A DNA stretch of 64,000 nt, from NCBI RefSeq assembly GCF_023101665.1, contig NZ_CP082161.1, positions 2,108,001-2,172,000 of the forward strand, given 5' to 3'. Below, in pieces: positions 26,378 to 35,872 of the stretch. Below the pieces are notes generated by a model. It saw nothing but the letters and a program-made list of their open reading frames with translations, did no database searches and was not told where the DNA came from. The stretch comes from Bradyrhizobium sp. 195. GTDB taxonomy: Bacteria > Pseudomonadota > Alphaproteobacteria > Rhizobiales > Xanthobacteraceae. The translations under genes were made by a program, and so were the position numbers. Position 1 is the first letter of the stretch. Every line of letters starts with the position of its first letter.

Positions 26378-27784
26378 ATGTTGCTGTTGCTCGGAGGCTT
26401 CCTCGTCCTGATGCTGCTCGGCGTGCCCGTGGCGATCGCCATGGCCGCGTCGTCGCTGCTCTACATCCTGGTCAGCGGCGTGACGCCCGACGTCACCCTG
26501 GCGCAGCGCATGATCGCCGGCGTCGAGAGCTTTCCGCTGCTCGCCGTGCCGTTCTTCATCCTGGCCGGCAATCTCATGAACATCGCCGGCGTCACCGGCC
26601 GCATCTACAAGTTCGCGGTCGCGCTGGTGGGGTGGATGCGCGGCGGTCTCGGCCACGTCAACATCATCGGCTCGGTGATCTTCTCCGGCATGTCCGGGAC
26701 CGCGATCGCGGACGCCGCCGGCCTCGGCACCATCGAGATCAAGGCGATGAAGGACCACGGCTACTCCACCGAGTTCTCGGTCGGTGTCACCGCGGCCTCG
26801 GCGACGCTCGGGCCGATCATCCCGCCGTCGCTGCCCTTCGTGATCTACGGCATGATGGCGAACGTCTCGATCGGCGCGCTGTTCCTCGGCGGCGTCATTC
26901 CCGGCGTCGTTCTGACGCTGTTCATGATGGCGACGGTCACCTACTTCGCGCACAAGAACAAATGGGGCAGCGACACCCCGTTCTCGTGGCCGCAGCTCGG
27001 CTCGGCCGGGCTCGAGATCCTCATCGTGCTGTCTTTCCCGATGGCGATCTGGCTGATGGTAATGGCCGGCATGTCGGTCAACACGGCTGTGGTCATCGGC
27101 CTCGGCACGCTGCTCGTGATCGACTGGTACTTCGACTTCTCCGCGGTGATGGCGCTGATGGCGCCGGTGATCCTGATCGGCGGCATGACGCTCGGCTGGT
27201 TCACGCCGACCGAAGCCGCCGTCGCCGCCGTGATCTGGTCGCTGTTCCTCGGCCTCGTGCGCTACCGCACCATGACGTTCAAGACGGTCGCCAAGGCGAC
27301 CTTCGACACCATCGAGACCACGGCCTCGGTGCTGTTCATCGTCACCGCCGCCTCGATTTTCGCCTGGCTGCTGACGGTGTCGCAGGCAGCCCAGATGCTG
27401 TCGGACTGGATGCTCAGCATCACCCACAACAAATGGGTGTTCCTGGCGCTGGCCAACGTGCTGATCCTGTTCGTCGGCTGCTTCATCGACACCACGGCGG
27501 CGATCACCATTCTGGTGCCGATCCTGCTGCCGATCGTGCTCAAGCTCGGCATCGATCCGATCCACTTCGGCCTGATCATGACGCTGAACCTGATGATCGG
27601 CCTGTTGCATCCGCCGCTTGGGATGGTGCTGTTCGTGCTCGCCCGCGTGGCAAAACTCTCGGTCGAGCGCACGACGGTCGCGATCCTGCCCTGGCTGGTG
27701 CCGCTGATGCTCGCGCTGATCGCGATCACCTACATTCCCGAACTCACCCTCTGGCTGCCGAAATACATGGGACTCTCCAAATGA
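26378..27784 (+). CDS. TRAP transporter large membrane subunit (DctM family)
   Basis: 468 residues, about twelve membrane segments. It contains the DctM signatures AVPFFILAGNLMN, GSVIFSGMSGTAIADAAGLGTIEIKAM and ATLGPIIPPSLPFVIYG. It is the sodium-coupled import channel. The stop overlaps the start of the following dehydrogenase (ATGA), tying uptake to the first catabolic step. Confidence 0.93.
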   Translation: MLLLLGGFLVLMLLGVPVAIAMAASSLLYILVSGVTPDVTLAQRMIAGVESFPLLAVPFFILAGNLMNIAGVTGRIYKFAVALVGWMRGGLGHVNIIGSVIFSGMSGTAIADAAGLGTIEIKAMKDHGYSTEFSVGVTAASATLGPIIPPSLPFVIYGMMANVSIGALFLGGVIPGVVLTLFMMATVTYFAHKNKWGSDTPFSWPQLGSAGLEILIVLSFPMAIWLMVMAGMSVNTAVVIGLGTLLVIDWYFDFSAVMALMAPVILIGGMTLGWFTPTEAAVAAVIWSLFLGLVRYRTMTFKTVAKATFDTIETTASVLFIVTAASIFAWLLTVSQAAQMLSDWMLSITHNKWVFLALANVLILFVGCFIDTTAAITILVPILLPIVLKLGIDPIHFGLIMTLNLMIGLLHPPLGMVLFVLARVAKLSVERTTVAILPWLVPLMLALIAITYIPELTLWLPKYMGLSK

Positions 27785-28830
27785 CCTCCACCGCTCTCGC
27801 CGCAACCCTGTTCGGTCCCGAAGATCTGCGCATGGTCGAGCATCCGCTCGACAAGCTCGCAGACGGCATGGTGCGCATCCGCTTCGGTGCCGGCGGCATC
27901 TGCGGCTCGGACATGCATTATTTCCGCCACGCCCGGACCGGCGACTTCGTGGTGAAGTCGCCGCTGGTGCTCGGCCACGAGATTTCCGGCGAGGTGGTGG
28001 AAATCGCAGGGGCCGCCGCCAATCTGAAGGTCGGTGACCGCGTCGCCGTCAACCCGTCGCGCTGGTGCGGCCATTGCGTCGCCTGCCGCGAGGGCCGGCC
28101 GAACCTGTGCGAGAACATCTACTTCATGGGCTCGGCCTCGAAGACGCCGCACATGCAGGGCGGCTTCGCCAATTACTTCGACGCGATCCCGGCGCAGTGC
28201 GTGAAGATCCCGGATCGCGTGTCCTATCAGGCCGCGGCGCTCGCCGAGCCGCTCGCGGTCTGCCTGCACGCGGTCGCGCGCGCCGGCAATATCGAGGGCA
28301 AGCGCGGCATCATCTTCGGCGCCGGCCCGATCGGGCTTCTGACCATGCTCGCCGCGCACCGCGCCGGCATGGCTGATATCACGGTCGCCGACATCGCCCC
28401 GGCGCCGCTCGCCTTCGCAACCAAGCTCGGCGCTTCCCATGTCGAGAACGTTGGTGGAGGGGAGGAGGGGCTGAAGGCGCAGGCCGCGTCGCGCCCCTAT
28501 GACGTTGCGTTCGAAGTCTCCGGCACAGCCGCGGGCCTTGCCAGCGCGATCGGCATCGTCAGGCGTGGCGGCATCGTGGTGCAGATCGGCAACCTGCCGG
28601 GCGGCCAGATCCCGACGCCGTCGAATGCGGTGATGGCCAAGGAGATCGACCTGCGCGGCTCGTTCCGTTTCGGCTTCGAATTCGCAACCGCCGTGGAACT
28701 GATCTCCAATGGCAGCGTCGACGTGCTGTCGCTGGTCACCGCCGAGCGGCCGCTCTCGACTGCGCCGGATGCGCTCAGGCTGGCGCTCGACCGTTCGCAG
28801 AGCGTCAAGGTCGTGCTGACCGCGAATTGA
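27781..28830 (+). CDS. Zinc alcohol dehydrogenase, L-idonate/L-gulonate 5-dehydrogenase-like
   Basis: 349 residues, medium-chain dehydrogenase. Catalytic zinc site: Cys in GGICGSDMHYF, the GHEISGE motif and Glu in AALAEPLAV; structural zinc Cys cluster in RWCGHCVACREGRPNLC. NAD-binding IIFGAGPIGLL. The SDMHYFRHARTGDFV context matches L-idonate 5-dehydrogenase (IdnD) and L-gulonate 5-dehydrogenase relatives. With uxuB and uxuA the latter role (L-gulonate to D-fructuronate) makes a continuous pathway; this is inference. Confidence 0.82.
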   Translation: MTSTALAATLFGPEDLRMVEHPLDKLADGMVRIRFGAGGICGSDMHYFRHARTGDFVVKSPLVLGHEISGEVVEIAGAAANLKVGDRVAVNPSRWCGHCVACREGRPNLCENIYFMGSASKTPHMQGGFANYFDAIPAQCVKIPDRVSYQAAALAEPLAVCLHAVARAGNIEGKRGIIFGAGPIGLLTMLAAHRAGMADITVADIAPAPLAFATKLGASHVENVGGGEEGLKAQAASRPYDVAFEVSGTAAGLASAIGIVRRGGIVVQIGNLPGGQIPTPSNAVMAKEIDLRGSFRFGFEFATAVELISNGSVDVLSLVTAERPLSTAPDALRLALDRSQSVKVVLTAN

Positions 28831-28843
28831 TTGGGGATTGCAC

Positions 28844-30034
28844 ATGATGCTCGAAGGTTGGCGCTGGTACGGGCCCGATGATCCCGTGTCCCTGGATGAC
28901 GTCAGGCAGGCCGGGGCGAGCGACATCGTCTCGGCGCTGCATCAGGTGCCGATCGGGGAAGCCTGGACGCGCAAGGCGGTCGAGGAGCGCAGGAACTTTA
29001 TCGAGAACGGTCAACCTGGACGCTCGCAACTGACATGGTCGGTGGTGGAATCGATTCCGATCCCAGACGACGTCAAGCGGCTCGGAGGTGAGGCGACGAA
29101 GTCCATCGAGGCGTGGATCGCCAGCCTCGAGGCGGTCGCCGCTTCCGGCATCAAGATCATCTGCTACAACTTCATGCCCGTCGTCGACTGGTGCCGCACC
29201 GATCTCGAATGGGAGCTGCCGAACGGCGCCCGCGCCATGCGCTTCGACCAGGACCGCTTTGCTGCGTTCGAGCTGCATATCCTCAAGCGCTCGGCTGCCG
29301 CGCAGGAATATTCACCCGAGCAGCAGGCGCGCGCGAAAAAGCTGTTCGACCAGATGAGCCAGGCCGATATCGATTATCTCGTCATGGTGATCGCCAGCGC
29401 GCTGCCGGGCTCGACCACGGAGCCGATGACCATTCCGCAGTTCCGCGACCGGCTCGAAACCTATCGCGACATCACGCCAAAGATCCTGCGGCAGCATCTT
29501 GCCGAATTCCTTGCGCGCGTGACGCCGGTGGCGGAGCAACTCGGGGTGTCCCTGACCTTGCATCCGGACGATCCGCCGCGCCCGCTGTTCGGCCTGCCGC
29601 GCATTGCGTCGTCAGCCGACGATTATCAGGCGCTGTTCGACGCCGTCCCGTCGAAGGCGAACGGCATCTGCCTGTGTACCGGTTCGCTCGGCGTGCGCGC
29701 GGAGAACAATCTGCCCGAGATGGCCGAGCGCTTCGGCCCGCGCATTGCCTTTGCCCATCTGCGCGCGACCAAGCGCGAGGCCGACGGCTTGTCGTTCTAC
29801 GAATCCGATCATCTCGACGGCGACGTCGACATGGTCGCGGTGCTGAAGGCGCTGCTGAAGGAGAACGCGCGGCGCTCGCCCGACACGCAGATCGTATTCC
29901 GCCCCGACCACGGCCACCGCATGCTGGACGATCTCGCCGCCACCAAGCGCACCAACCCCGGCTACACCGCCATCGGCCGCCTGCGCGGCCTCGCCGAGCT
30001 CCGCGGCGCCATCAGGGCGATCGAGCATCGGTAG
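28844..30034 (+). CDS. uxuA: Mannonate dehydratase UxuA
   Basis: 396 residues, full length. Starts MLEGWRWYGPDDPVSL, with the metal and active-site parts of this TIM-barrel family visible: YNFMPVVDW (about 107-115), LHPDDPPRPLFGLPRI (His and Asp) and RPDHGHRM near the C terminus. It dehydrates D-mannonate to 2-keto-3-deoxy-D-gluconate. Two tandem ATGs (28844, 28847) are possible starts. The kinase and aldolase steps are not in the window. Confidence 0.95.
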   Translation: MMLEGWRWYGPDDPVSLDDVRQAGASDIVSALHQVPIGEAWTRKAVEERRNFIENGQPGRSQLTWSVVESIPIPDDVKRLGGEATKSIEAWIASLEAVAASGIKIICYNFMPVVDWCRTDLEWELPNGARAMRFDQDRFAAFELHILKRSAAAQEYSPEQQARAKKLFDQMSQADIDYLVMVIASALPGSTTEPMTIPQFRDRLETYRDITPKILRQHLAEFLARVTPVAEQLGVSLTLHPDDPPRPLFGLPRIASSADDYQALFDAVPSKANGICLCTGSLGVRAENNLPEMAERFGPRIAFAHLRATKREADGLSFYESDHLDGDVDMVAVLKALLKENARRSPDTQIVFRPDHGHRMLDDLAATKRTNPGYTAIGRLRGLAELRGAIRAIEHR

Positions 30035-30054
30035 GGGGCCACTACTCCATCCAT

Positions 30055-30141
30055 CGTCATGGCGAGGAGCTCTTGCGACGAAGCAATCCAGCATCGTTCC
30101 TTGGAGGGATTCTGGATTGCTTCGCTGCGCTCGCAATGACG
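30055..30141. repeat. Interspersed palindromic repeat, family A, copy 1
   Basis: Begins cgtcatggcgagg and ends tcgcaatgacg, with internal inverted arms gaagcaatccag and ctggattgcttc. Three other copies are at 31816, 40714 and 54219. This type is common in Bradyrhizobium intergenic DNA. Confidence 0.85.
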
Positions 30142-30199
30142 TGGAGAGAGGGAGTCCTTCATCCCAACACCGTTTGCTCAGTGACGCGCCCTCGTTGAT

Positions 30200-30895
30200 T
30201 CAGAGCTGCCCGATTGCGAAATCCGCCGCCGTCTCGGCGTGAATCGCCGTGGTGTCGAACGTCTCGACCGAGGTGTCATCAGGGCCGACCAGCATGGTGA
30301 TCTCGGTGCAGCCGAGAATGATACATTCGGCGCCGGCCGCGACGAGCGCTGCCATCACGTCCTGATAGCGACGGCGCGAAGGATCGGCGACGATCCCAAG
30401 GCACAGCTCGTCGTAGATGATCCGGTTCACATCGGCGCGCGCCTCAGTGGGAGGCACCAGCACGTCGAGATCATGCGCGCGCAGCCGATCGACGTAAAAG
30501 TCCTCCTCCATCGTGAACTTCGTGCCGAGGAGGCCGACTCGCCGGTATCCCTTCGCCCGGATCCGTCGCGCCGTGGCGTCACCGAGGTGAATGAATGGAA
30601 CGGTCACGTTCGACATGATCTCAGGCGCCAGTTTGTGCATCGTGTTCGTGCACAGCACGATCGCCCGCGCGCCGGCGCCTTCAAGACGCCGCGCCACCTC
30701 CGCTAGGCTGGCTGCCGCCTCCGTCCAACGGCCCGCGTACTGCATCTGCTTGATCGCCTCGAAATCGTAGGAGTAGATCAGCAACGGAGCGGAATGCAGC
30801 TTGCCCATGCGATCGCGGACCCGCTCATTGATGAGCTTGTAATAGAGCGCAGTGCTCTCCCAGCTCATGCCTCCAATCAGCCCGATGGTCTGCAT
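30200..30895 (-). CDS. Aspartate/glutamate racemase family protein (YgeA-like)
   Basis: 231 residues from ATG at 30895, preceded on its strand by an aggggac-type ribosome site; the longer open frame upstream is less likely. Starts QTIGLIGGMSWEST, the aspartate racemase signature. The two catalytic Cys are Cys82 (LCTNTMH) and Cys196 (GCTEI). It interconverts L- and D-amino acids without cofactor. Single gene, convergent with uxuA. Confidence 0.88.
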   Translation of the reverse strand: MQTIGLIGGMSWESTALYYKLINERVRDRMGKLHSAPLLIYSYDFEAIKQMQYAGRWTEAAASLAEVARRLEGAGARAIVLCTNTMHKLAPEIMSNVTVPFIHLGDATARRIRAKGYRRVGLLGTKFTMEEDFYVDRLRAHDLDVLVPPTEARADVNRIIYDELCLGIVADPSRRRYQDVMAALVAAGAECIILGCTEITMLVGPDDTSVETFDTTAIHAETAADFAIGQL

Positions 30896-30988
30896 TCCCC
30901 TGTCCTCGACGATGTGGTCGGCCGGATCGTAGACGAAGATGTCGAAGCTCGGAAGCCGTCGCAAGGGCATGTCGGCTGGGCGGCGCTA

Positions 30989-31074
30989 CGTAGCCCGGAT
31001 GAGCGAAGCGACATCCGGGACTTTCGTGCCTGCCGCACCAAATCTTGGGTATCGCTTCGCTCATCCAGGCTACG
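30989..31074. repeat. Interspersed palindromic repeat, family D
   Basis: Left end cgtagcccggatgagcgaag, right end cttcgctcatccaggctacg: a near-perfect inverted pair about 86 bp long that could fold into one stem. Confidence 0.8.
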
Positions 31075-31673
31075 GATCGTGCCTGTGTCGGCCTCTGTCA
31101 ATCCATCGATGCGAAAATATTCCACTTTACCGAAATTCGGTTTTGGCGTATGTGTCGACCATCCTGATCCGGCGAAAGGGGCGGTCGTACGTCGTTTCGA
31201 ACCGCGGATCGGGGAGCGGTGGACGCGGCAGCGTCGTGCACGAGAGGCGGGAACAGGGCGGGAGAACCCCGTGAGGTCCCGGCGGCGTGCGGACGAGCGG
31301 CGCTGAAGCGTACGGCCAAATCGCGTGGTCCTGGCTGTCGTTGCTACAGTCAAGCCTTGCGGAGGTGCGCCAAGCCCGACCGGGCGAAGCGCACCGCCAA
31401 TTCGCGAGGTGACGGAGGCAAGCAGGAACTCGTCTCCGGGGAGAGCGCGCCATACGCCGTCAAACATCGCCGCAGGGAAGGCCGGACGTTTCCGGCTTCA
31501 CCTGTCATCCGTTGTGCATTGCGTGTGCATTCTCATCGCACGACGGACAAGCGGGTGCCAGCCGGCGCCCGGCCTTCCCTGCGCCCTTTCGCCATGAGGG
31601 CGTGAAGAGGACAGCAAAACTCGGGCGGAACAAGCCGCGAGGAGGTGAAGGCATGTCTGCACCCCCACACTCG

Positions 31674-31778
31674 CTGTCATCGCCCGGCTTGACCGGGCGA
31701 TCCAGTACGCCGAGACGGCGGTTGTTGAATCGAGAAGTCGCGGAGTACTGGATTCCCCGCATTCGCGGGGAATGACAG
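31674..31778. repeat. Interspersed palindromic repeat, family B, copy 1
   Basis: Left end ctgtcatcgcccgg, inner arms gatccagtac and gtactggatt, right end ggggaatgacag. The same layout recurs at 36681-36784, so this is a dispersed family. Confidence 0.85.
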
Positions 31779-31815
31779 CGGAAGTTGGAGGACGAGCTGT
31801 CGCGCCATACTCCGC

Positions 31816-31905
31816 CATTGCGAGGAGCGAAGCGACGAAGCAATCCAGAGTCTTTCCGCGGAGGGATTCTGGATTGCTTCGTCGCAAGGGCTCCTCGCAA
31901 TAACG
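31816..31905. repeat. Interspersed palindromic repeat, family A, copy 2
   Basis: Left end cattgcgaggagcgaag, inner arms gaagcaatccaga and tctggattgcttc, right end ctcctcgcaataacg. Lies 40 bp from the family B element. Confidence 0.85.
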
Positions 31906-32148
31906 TGGAGGGAGTGGGCGTAAACTTTCCGCTCGTGCCCCGGACGCAGCGCAGCGCTTCTTCAGCGGTGCGCTGCAGAGCCGCGGCCCATGCTGTCGTG
32001 TGCCGTGCGAATGGCCGTCGTGCAAACGGCACGGACGGGCATGACGCCTGCGCAGGCTATGATCGCCTTTCGACCTTGCGCGCTCTCTCGGCCTGTCTTA
32101 CGCAGTCTCCGAATAGTGATGCATTGCCAAAGCCCTGAGGGAGCCGAC

Positions 32149-33810
32149 ATGACCATCCGCAACACCCGCACCGGGGGCCAGATCCTGATCGATCAGCTCG
32201 TCGCTCAAGGCGTCGAGCGCGTCACCTGCGTGCCGGGCGAGAGCTATCTCGCCGCGCTCGATGCGCTGCATGACAGCCCGATCGACGTCATGATCTGCCG
32301 CGCCGAGGGCGGCGCGGCGATGATGGCGGAGGCCTATGGCAAGCTCACCGGGCGGCCCGGAATCTGCTTCGTCACCCGCGGCCCCGGCGCCACCAATGCC
32401 AGCCACGGCGTGCACATCGCGATGCAGGATTCGACGCCGATGATCCTGTTCGTCGGCCAGGTCGACACCGGCATGCGCGAGCGCGAAGCGTTCCAGGAAC
32501 TCGACTACAAGGCGGTGTTCGGCACCATGGCGAAATGGGCGGTCGAGATCGATCGCCCCGATCGCATTCCGGAGCTGGTGGCGCGCGCCTTCCGCGTCGC
32601 CATGCAGGGCCGTCCCGGTCCCGTGGTGATCTCGCTGCCGGAGAACATGCTGACCGAGACCGCGGCCGTTGCCGATGCCATGCGCATCGAGCCGGCGGCG
32701 AGCTGGCCCGCGCCGGCCGACATCGAAAAGCTCGGCGCCATGCTCGCCAGCGCCAAGGCGCCGCTGGTCATCCTCGGCGGCTCGCGCTGGACGGAAGAGG
32801 CCACCAAGAGCATCGCGCGCTTTGCCGAGCGGTTCGACCTGCCGGTCGCGACCTCGTTCCGCCGCGCCTCGCTGATCGATGCCGATCATTTGCATTATGC
32901 CGGCGATCTCGGCATCGGGCCCAGCCCGGGCCTGAAGGCGCGCATCGACAATGCGGACGTCATTCTCCTCATCGGCGGTCGCATGTCGGAGATGCCGTCT
33001 TCGTCCTACACGTTGCTCGACATCCCCAATCCGAAGCAGAAGCTGGTCCACGTGCATCCGGGCTCCGAGGAGCTCGGCCGCGTCTATCAGCCGGCGCTGG
33101 CGATCCAGGCAACGCCAGCCGCGTTCGCCGCAGCGGTCGAGACGCTGAAGCCTTCAGGCGCGGTGGCCTGGAAGGGCGAGGCCGCCAAGGCCCATGCCGA
33201 TTACCTTGCCTGGACCGAGAAGGCGCGCGAGCTGCCGGGCACGTTCCAGTACGGCCAGGTCATGACCTGGCTGCGCGACCGCCTGCCGAAGGACGCCATC
33301 GTCTGCAATGGCGCCGGCAATTATGCCGGCTGGATTCATCGCCATCACCGCTTCCACAGCTTTGCAGCTCAGCTCGCGCCGACCTCGGGCTCGATGGGTT
33401 ATGGCGTGCCGGCGGCGGTGCTTGCGAAGCGGCAATATCCGGATCGTACCGTTGTCGCCTTCGCCGGCGACGGCTGCTTCCTGATGAACGGCCAGGAGTT
33501 CGCAACGGCCGTGCAATATGACGCAGCCCTGGTCGTCATCGTCGTCGACAATTCGCAATACGGCACCATCCGCATGCACCAGGAGCGCGACTATCCCGGC
33601 CGCGTCGTCGGCACCCAGCTCAAGAACCCCGATTTCGCGATGTACGCAAAAGCGTTCGGCGGTCATGGCGAGCGCGTCGAGCGCACCGAAGAATTCGCAC
33701 CGGCGTTCGAGCGCGCGCTGGCCTCCGGCAAGCCGTCGATCCTCCATTGCATCATCGATCCCAGGGCGATCTCGGTCGGCAAGGATTTTGCTCCCGCGGT
33801 GAAGGCTTAA
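32149..33810 (+). CDS. Thiamine diphosphate-dependent enzyme, acetolactate synthase-like
   Basis: 553 residues. Catalytic Glu53 is in CRAEGGAAMMAEAYGKLTG; the ThDP-binding GDG...DNS motif is at about 440-470 (FAGDGCFLMNGQEF then VVDNSQYGT). All three ThDP-fold domains are present. It is not obviously the housekeeping IlvB because no ilvN small subunit follows; related enzymes include glyoxylate carboligase and various 2-oxoacid decarboxylases. It heads a four-gene operon (4 bp to the next gene). Substrate unknown. Confidence 0.85.
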   Translation: MTIRNTRTGGQILIDQLVAQGVERVTCVPGESYLAALDALHDSPIDVMICRAEGGAAMMAEAYGKLTGRPGICFVTRGPGATNASHGVHIAMQDSTPMILFVGQVDTGMREREAFQELDYKAVFGTMAKWAVEIDRPDRIPELVARAFRVAMQGRPGPVVISLPENMLTETAAVADAMRIEPAASWPAPADIEKLGAMLASAKAPLVILGGSRWTEEATKSIARFAERFDLPVATSFRRASLIDADHLHYAGDLGIGPSPGLKARIDNADVILLIGGRMSEMPSSSYTLLDIPNPKQKLVHVHPGSEELGRVYQPALAIQATPAAFAAAVETLKPSGAVAWKGEAAKAHADYLAWTEKARELPGTFQYGQVMTWLRDRLPKDAIVCNGAGNYAGWIHRHHRFHSFAAQLAPTSGSMGYGVPAAVLAKRQYPDRTVVAFAGDGCFLMNGQEFATAVQYDAALVVIVVDNSQYGTIRMHQERDYPGRVVGTQLKNPDFAMYAKAFGGHGERVERTEEFAPAFERALASGKPSILHCIIDPRAISVGKDFAPAVKA

Positions 33811-33814
33811 AGCG

Positions 33815-35080
33815 ATGGCGACCGGCCGCCACGTCGCCATCATCGGTGCCGGCGCGGTCGGTGTGATCAGCGCCATCGAGGCGCTGCGCGAGGGCCATCG
33901 CGTCACGCTGATCGATCCGGGCGAGCCCGGCGGCGAACAGGCGGCGAGCTATGGCAATGCCGGCTGGCTGTCGTCGCATTCGGTGATCCCGCCGGCCGAG
34001 CCTGGCATCTGGAAGAAGGTGCCGGGCTATCTCATGGATCCGCTCGGGCCGCTCGCGATCCGCTGGTCCTACCTGCCGAAGGCGCTGCCCTGGCTGATCA
34101 AGTACCTGCTCTCGGGCTGGACCGAGGCGCGGGTCGAGACGACGGCCTTTGCGCTGCGCGATCTGCTCAAGGACGCGCCGCTGCTGCACCGGCAGCTCGC
34201 GGAAGAAGCCGGCGTGCCCGAATTGATCGAGCGCAACGGCGTGATGCATGTCTTCCCATCGCGCGACAATTTCGACAACGATCTCGGCTGGCGCCTGCGC
34301 AAGAAGGTCGGCGTCGAATGGCTGGAGCTTTCCGCCGACGAGATGCGTCAGCGCGAGCCTGATCTGCATCCGCGCTACACCTTCGGCGTGGTGGTGGAAG
34401 AGGCCGGCCGCTGCCGCGATCCCGGCGCTTATGTCGCCGCGCTCGCCAGCCATGCGATTGCCAGCGGCGTAAAGCATGTGCGGGCCAAGGCGACCGGGCT
34501 GAAGCTTTCCGGCAACAAGCTCGTCGCGGTCGTCACCGAGACCGGCGAGATCGCCTGCGATGCTGCCGTGGTCGCCGCGGGTGCCCGGTCGAAGCAGCTC
34601 ACGGCCTCGATCGGCGATCCGCTGCCGCTGGAGACCGAGCGCGGCTATCACGTCATGATCGAGAATCCGGAATCGGGGCCGCGCAGCTCGATGATGGCCT
34701 CGGACGCCAAGATGGTGGTGAACTGGACCAACAAGGGCCTGCGCGCCGCCGGCACCGTCGAGATCGCGGGCCTGGAGGCGGCGCCGAACTGGAAGCGCGC
34801 CGAGATCCTGCGTAACCACCTCGTCAGCATGTTCCCCAAACTGCCGAAGGACATTCCGACGTCGCGCATAAAGACCTGGTTCGGGCACCGGCCGAGCATG
34901 CCCGACGGATGTCCCTGCATCGGCTATGCGCGCGCCTCGCGCGACGTCGTCTATGCCTTCGGCCACGGCCATGTCGGCCTGGTCGGCTCGGCTCGCACCG
35001 GCCGGCTCGTCGCCCAGCTCGTAAGCGGCAAGCCGCCTGAGATTCCGCTGGCGCCGTTTGCGCCCGATCGTTTCCTCTGA
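33815..35080 (+). CDS. DadA-like FAD-dependent amino acid oxidoreductase
   Basis: 421 residues. N-terminal Rossmann motif VAIIGAGAVGVISAIEAL and a following acidic residue (LID) bind FAD; ASYGNAGWLSSHSVIPPAEPG is the DadA-family substrate-side motif; GHGHVGLVGSARTGRLVAQL closes the FAD site. D-amino acid dehydrogenases oxidise D-amino acids to 2-oxo acids at the membrane. Its product would be a possible substrate for the ThDP enzyme just upstream; inference. Confidence 0.88.
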   Translation: MATGRHVAIIGAGAVGVISAIEALREGHRVTLIDPGEPGGEQAASYGNAGWLSSHSVIPPAEPGIWKKVPGYLMDPLGPLAIRWSYLPKALPWLIKYLLSGWTEARVETTAFALRDLLKDAPLLHRQLAEEAGVPELIERNGVMHVFPSRDNFDNDLGWRLRKKVGVEWLELSADEMRQREPDLHPRYTFGVVVEEAGRCRDPGAYVAALASHAIASGVKHVRAKATGLKLSGNKLVAVVTETGEIACDAAVVAAGARSKQLTASIGDPLPLETERGYHVMIENPESGPRSSMMASDAKMVVNWTNKGLRAAGTVEIAGLEAAPNWKRAEILRNHLVSMFPKLPKDIPTSRIKTWFGHRPSMPDGCPCIGYARASRDVVYAFGHGHVGLVGSARTGRLVAQLVSGKPPEIPLAPFAPDRFL

Positions 35081-35089
35081 GGTCGCAGC

Positions 35090-35833
35090 ATGACCAGTTC
35101 AGCCAATTCGTCCTCCCGCATCGCCCGTGGCGGCAAAGCCATCTACGGCGCGCCGCTCGGCATCCTGATGCTGGAAGCGCGCTTCCCCCGCATTCCCGGC
35201 GATATGGGCAACGGCACAACCTGGCCGTTCCCCGTGCTCTATCGCGTGGTGAGCGGGGCATCGCCGGAGAAAGTGGTGCTGAAGGGCGCGGCGGGCCTGC
35301 TGCCCGATTTCATCGAGGCGGCGAAAGATCTGGTGCGGCTGGGTGCCGAGGCCATCACCACCAATTGCGGCTTCCTCTCGCTGTTCCAGAAGGAGATCGC
35401 GGCCGCGGTCGGCGTTCCCGTTGCGACGTCGTCGCTGATGCAGGTGCCGTGGGTGCAGGCGACCTTGCCGCCGGGCAAGCGCGTCGGCCTCGTCACGGTG
35501 TCGGGCTCGACCTTGACGCCGGCCCATCTCGAAGGCGCCGGCGTGCCGCTCGATACGCCGCTGGTCGGCACCGAGAACGGTAAGGAATTTTTCCGCGTCC
35601 TGATCAAGGCCGAGAAGGACGACATGGACATCGCGCAGGCCGAGCGTGACGTGGTCGAGGCCGGCAAGCAACTCGTCGCAGAGAACCCCGACGTCGGTGC
35701 CATCGTGCTCGAATGCACCAACATGCCGCCCTATGCGGCAGCGCTTCAGGCCGAAGTCGGGTTGCCGGTCTACGACATCTATTCCATGATCACCTGGTTT
35801 CATGCCGGGCTGCGCCCGCGCATCTTTGCGTGA
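35090..35833 (+). CDS. Aspartate/glutamate/hydantoin racemase family protein
   Basis: 247 residues. Two Cys in the right places for a cofactor-independent racemase: Cys93 (TTNCGF) and Cys209 (LECTNMPP). It belongs to a different branch from the racemase at 30200, closer to uncharacterised Asp/Glu/hydantoin racemases and arylmalonate decarboxylase-like proteins. It lies 9 bp after the DadA-like gene, so a racemase feeding D-amino acids to that enzyme is plausible. Confidence 0.82.
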   Translation: MTSSANSSSRIARGGKAIYGAPLGILMLEARFPRIPGDMGNGTTWPFPVLYRVVSGASPEKVVLKGAAGLLPDFIEAAKDLVRLGAEAITTNCGFLSLFQKEIAAAVGVPVATSSLMQVPWVQATLPPGKRVGLVTVSGSTLTPAHLEGAGVPLDTPLVGTENGKEFFRVLIKAEKDDMDIAQAERDVVEAGKQLVAENPDVGAIVLECTNMPPYAAALQAEVGLPVYDIYSMITWFHAGLRPRIFA

Positions 35834-35872
35834 ACGGGTCCGAGAGATCGTCACTAGTCCTGGAGTGAACCC

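Larger units (their letters stand above)
30896..32148. other. Repeat-packed intergenic region, no supported gene
   Basis: About 1.25 kb holding at least three different palindromic repeats (30989, 31674, 31816) in a row. Apparent ORFs on both strands are made of repeat sequence and have no protein-like pattern. The stretch about 31150-31660 is also repetitive looking and may derive from the same mobile short elements. Confidence 0.6.

Noticed and set aside
31498..32032. ORFs of 175 codons on the - strand
   Set aside because: They are built from interspersed repeats; such frames are often annotated in Bradyrhizobium but show no coding signal.
32149..33810. Housekeeping acetolactate synthase large subunit (ilvB)
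   Set aside because: No regulatory small subunit or ilvC follows; the operon context is catabolic.
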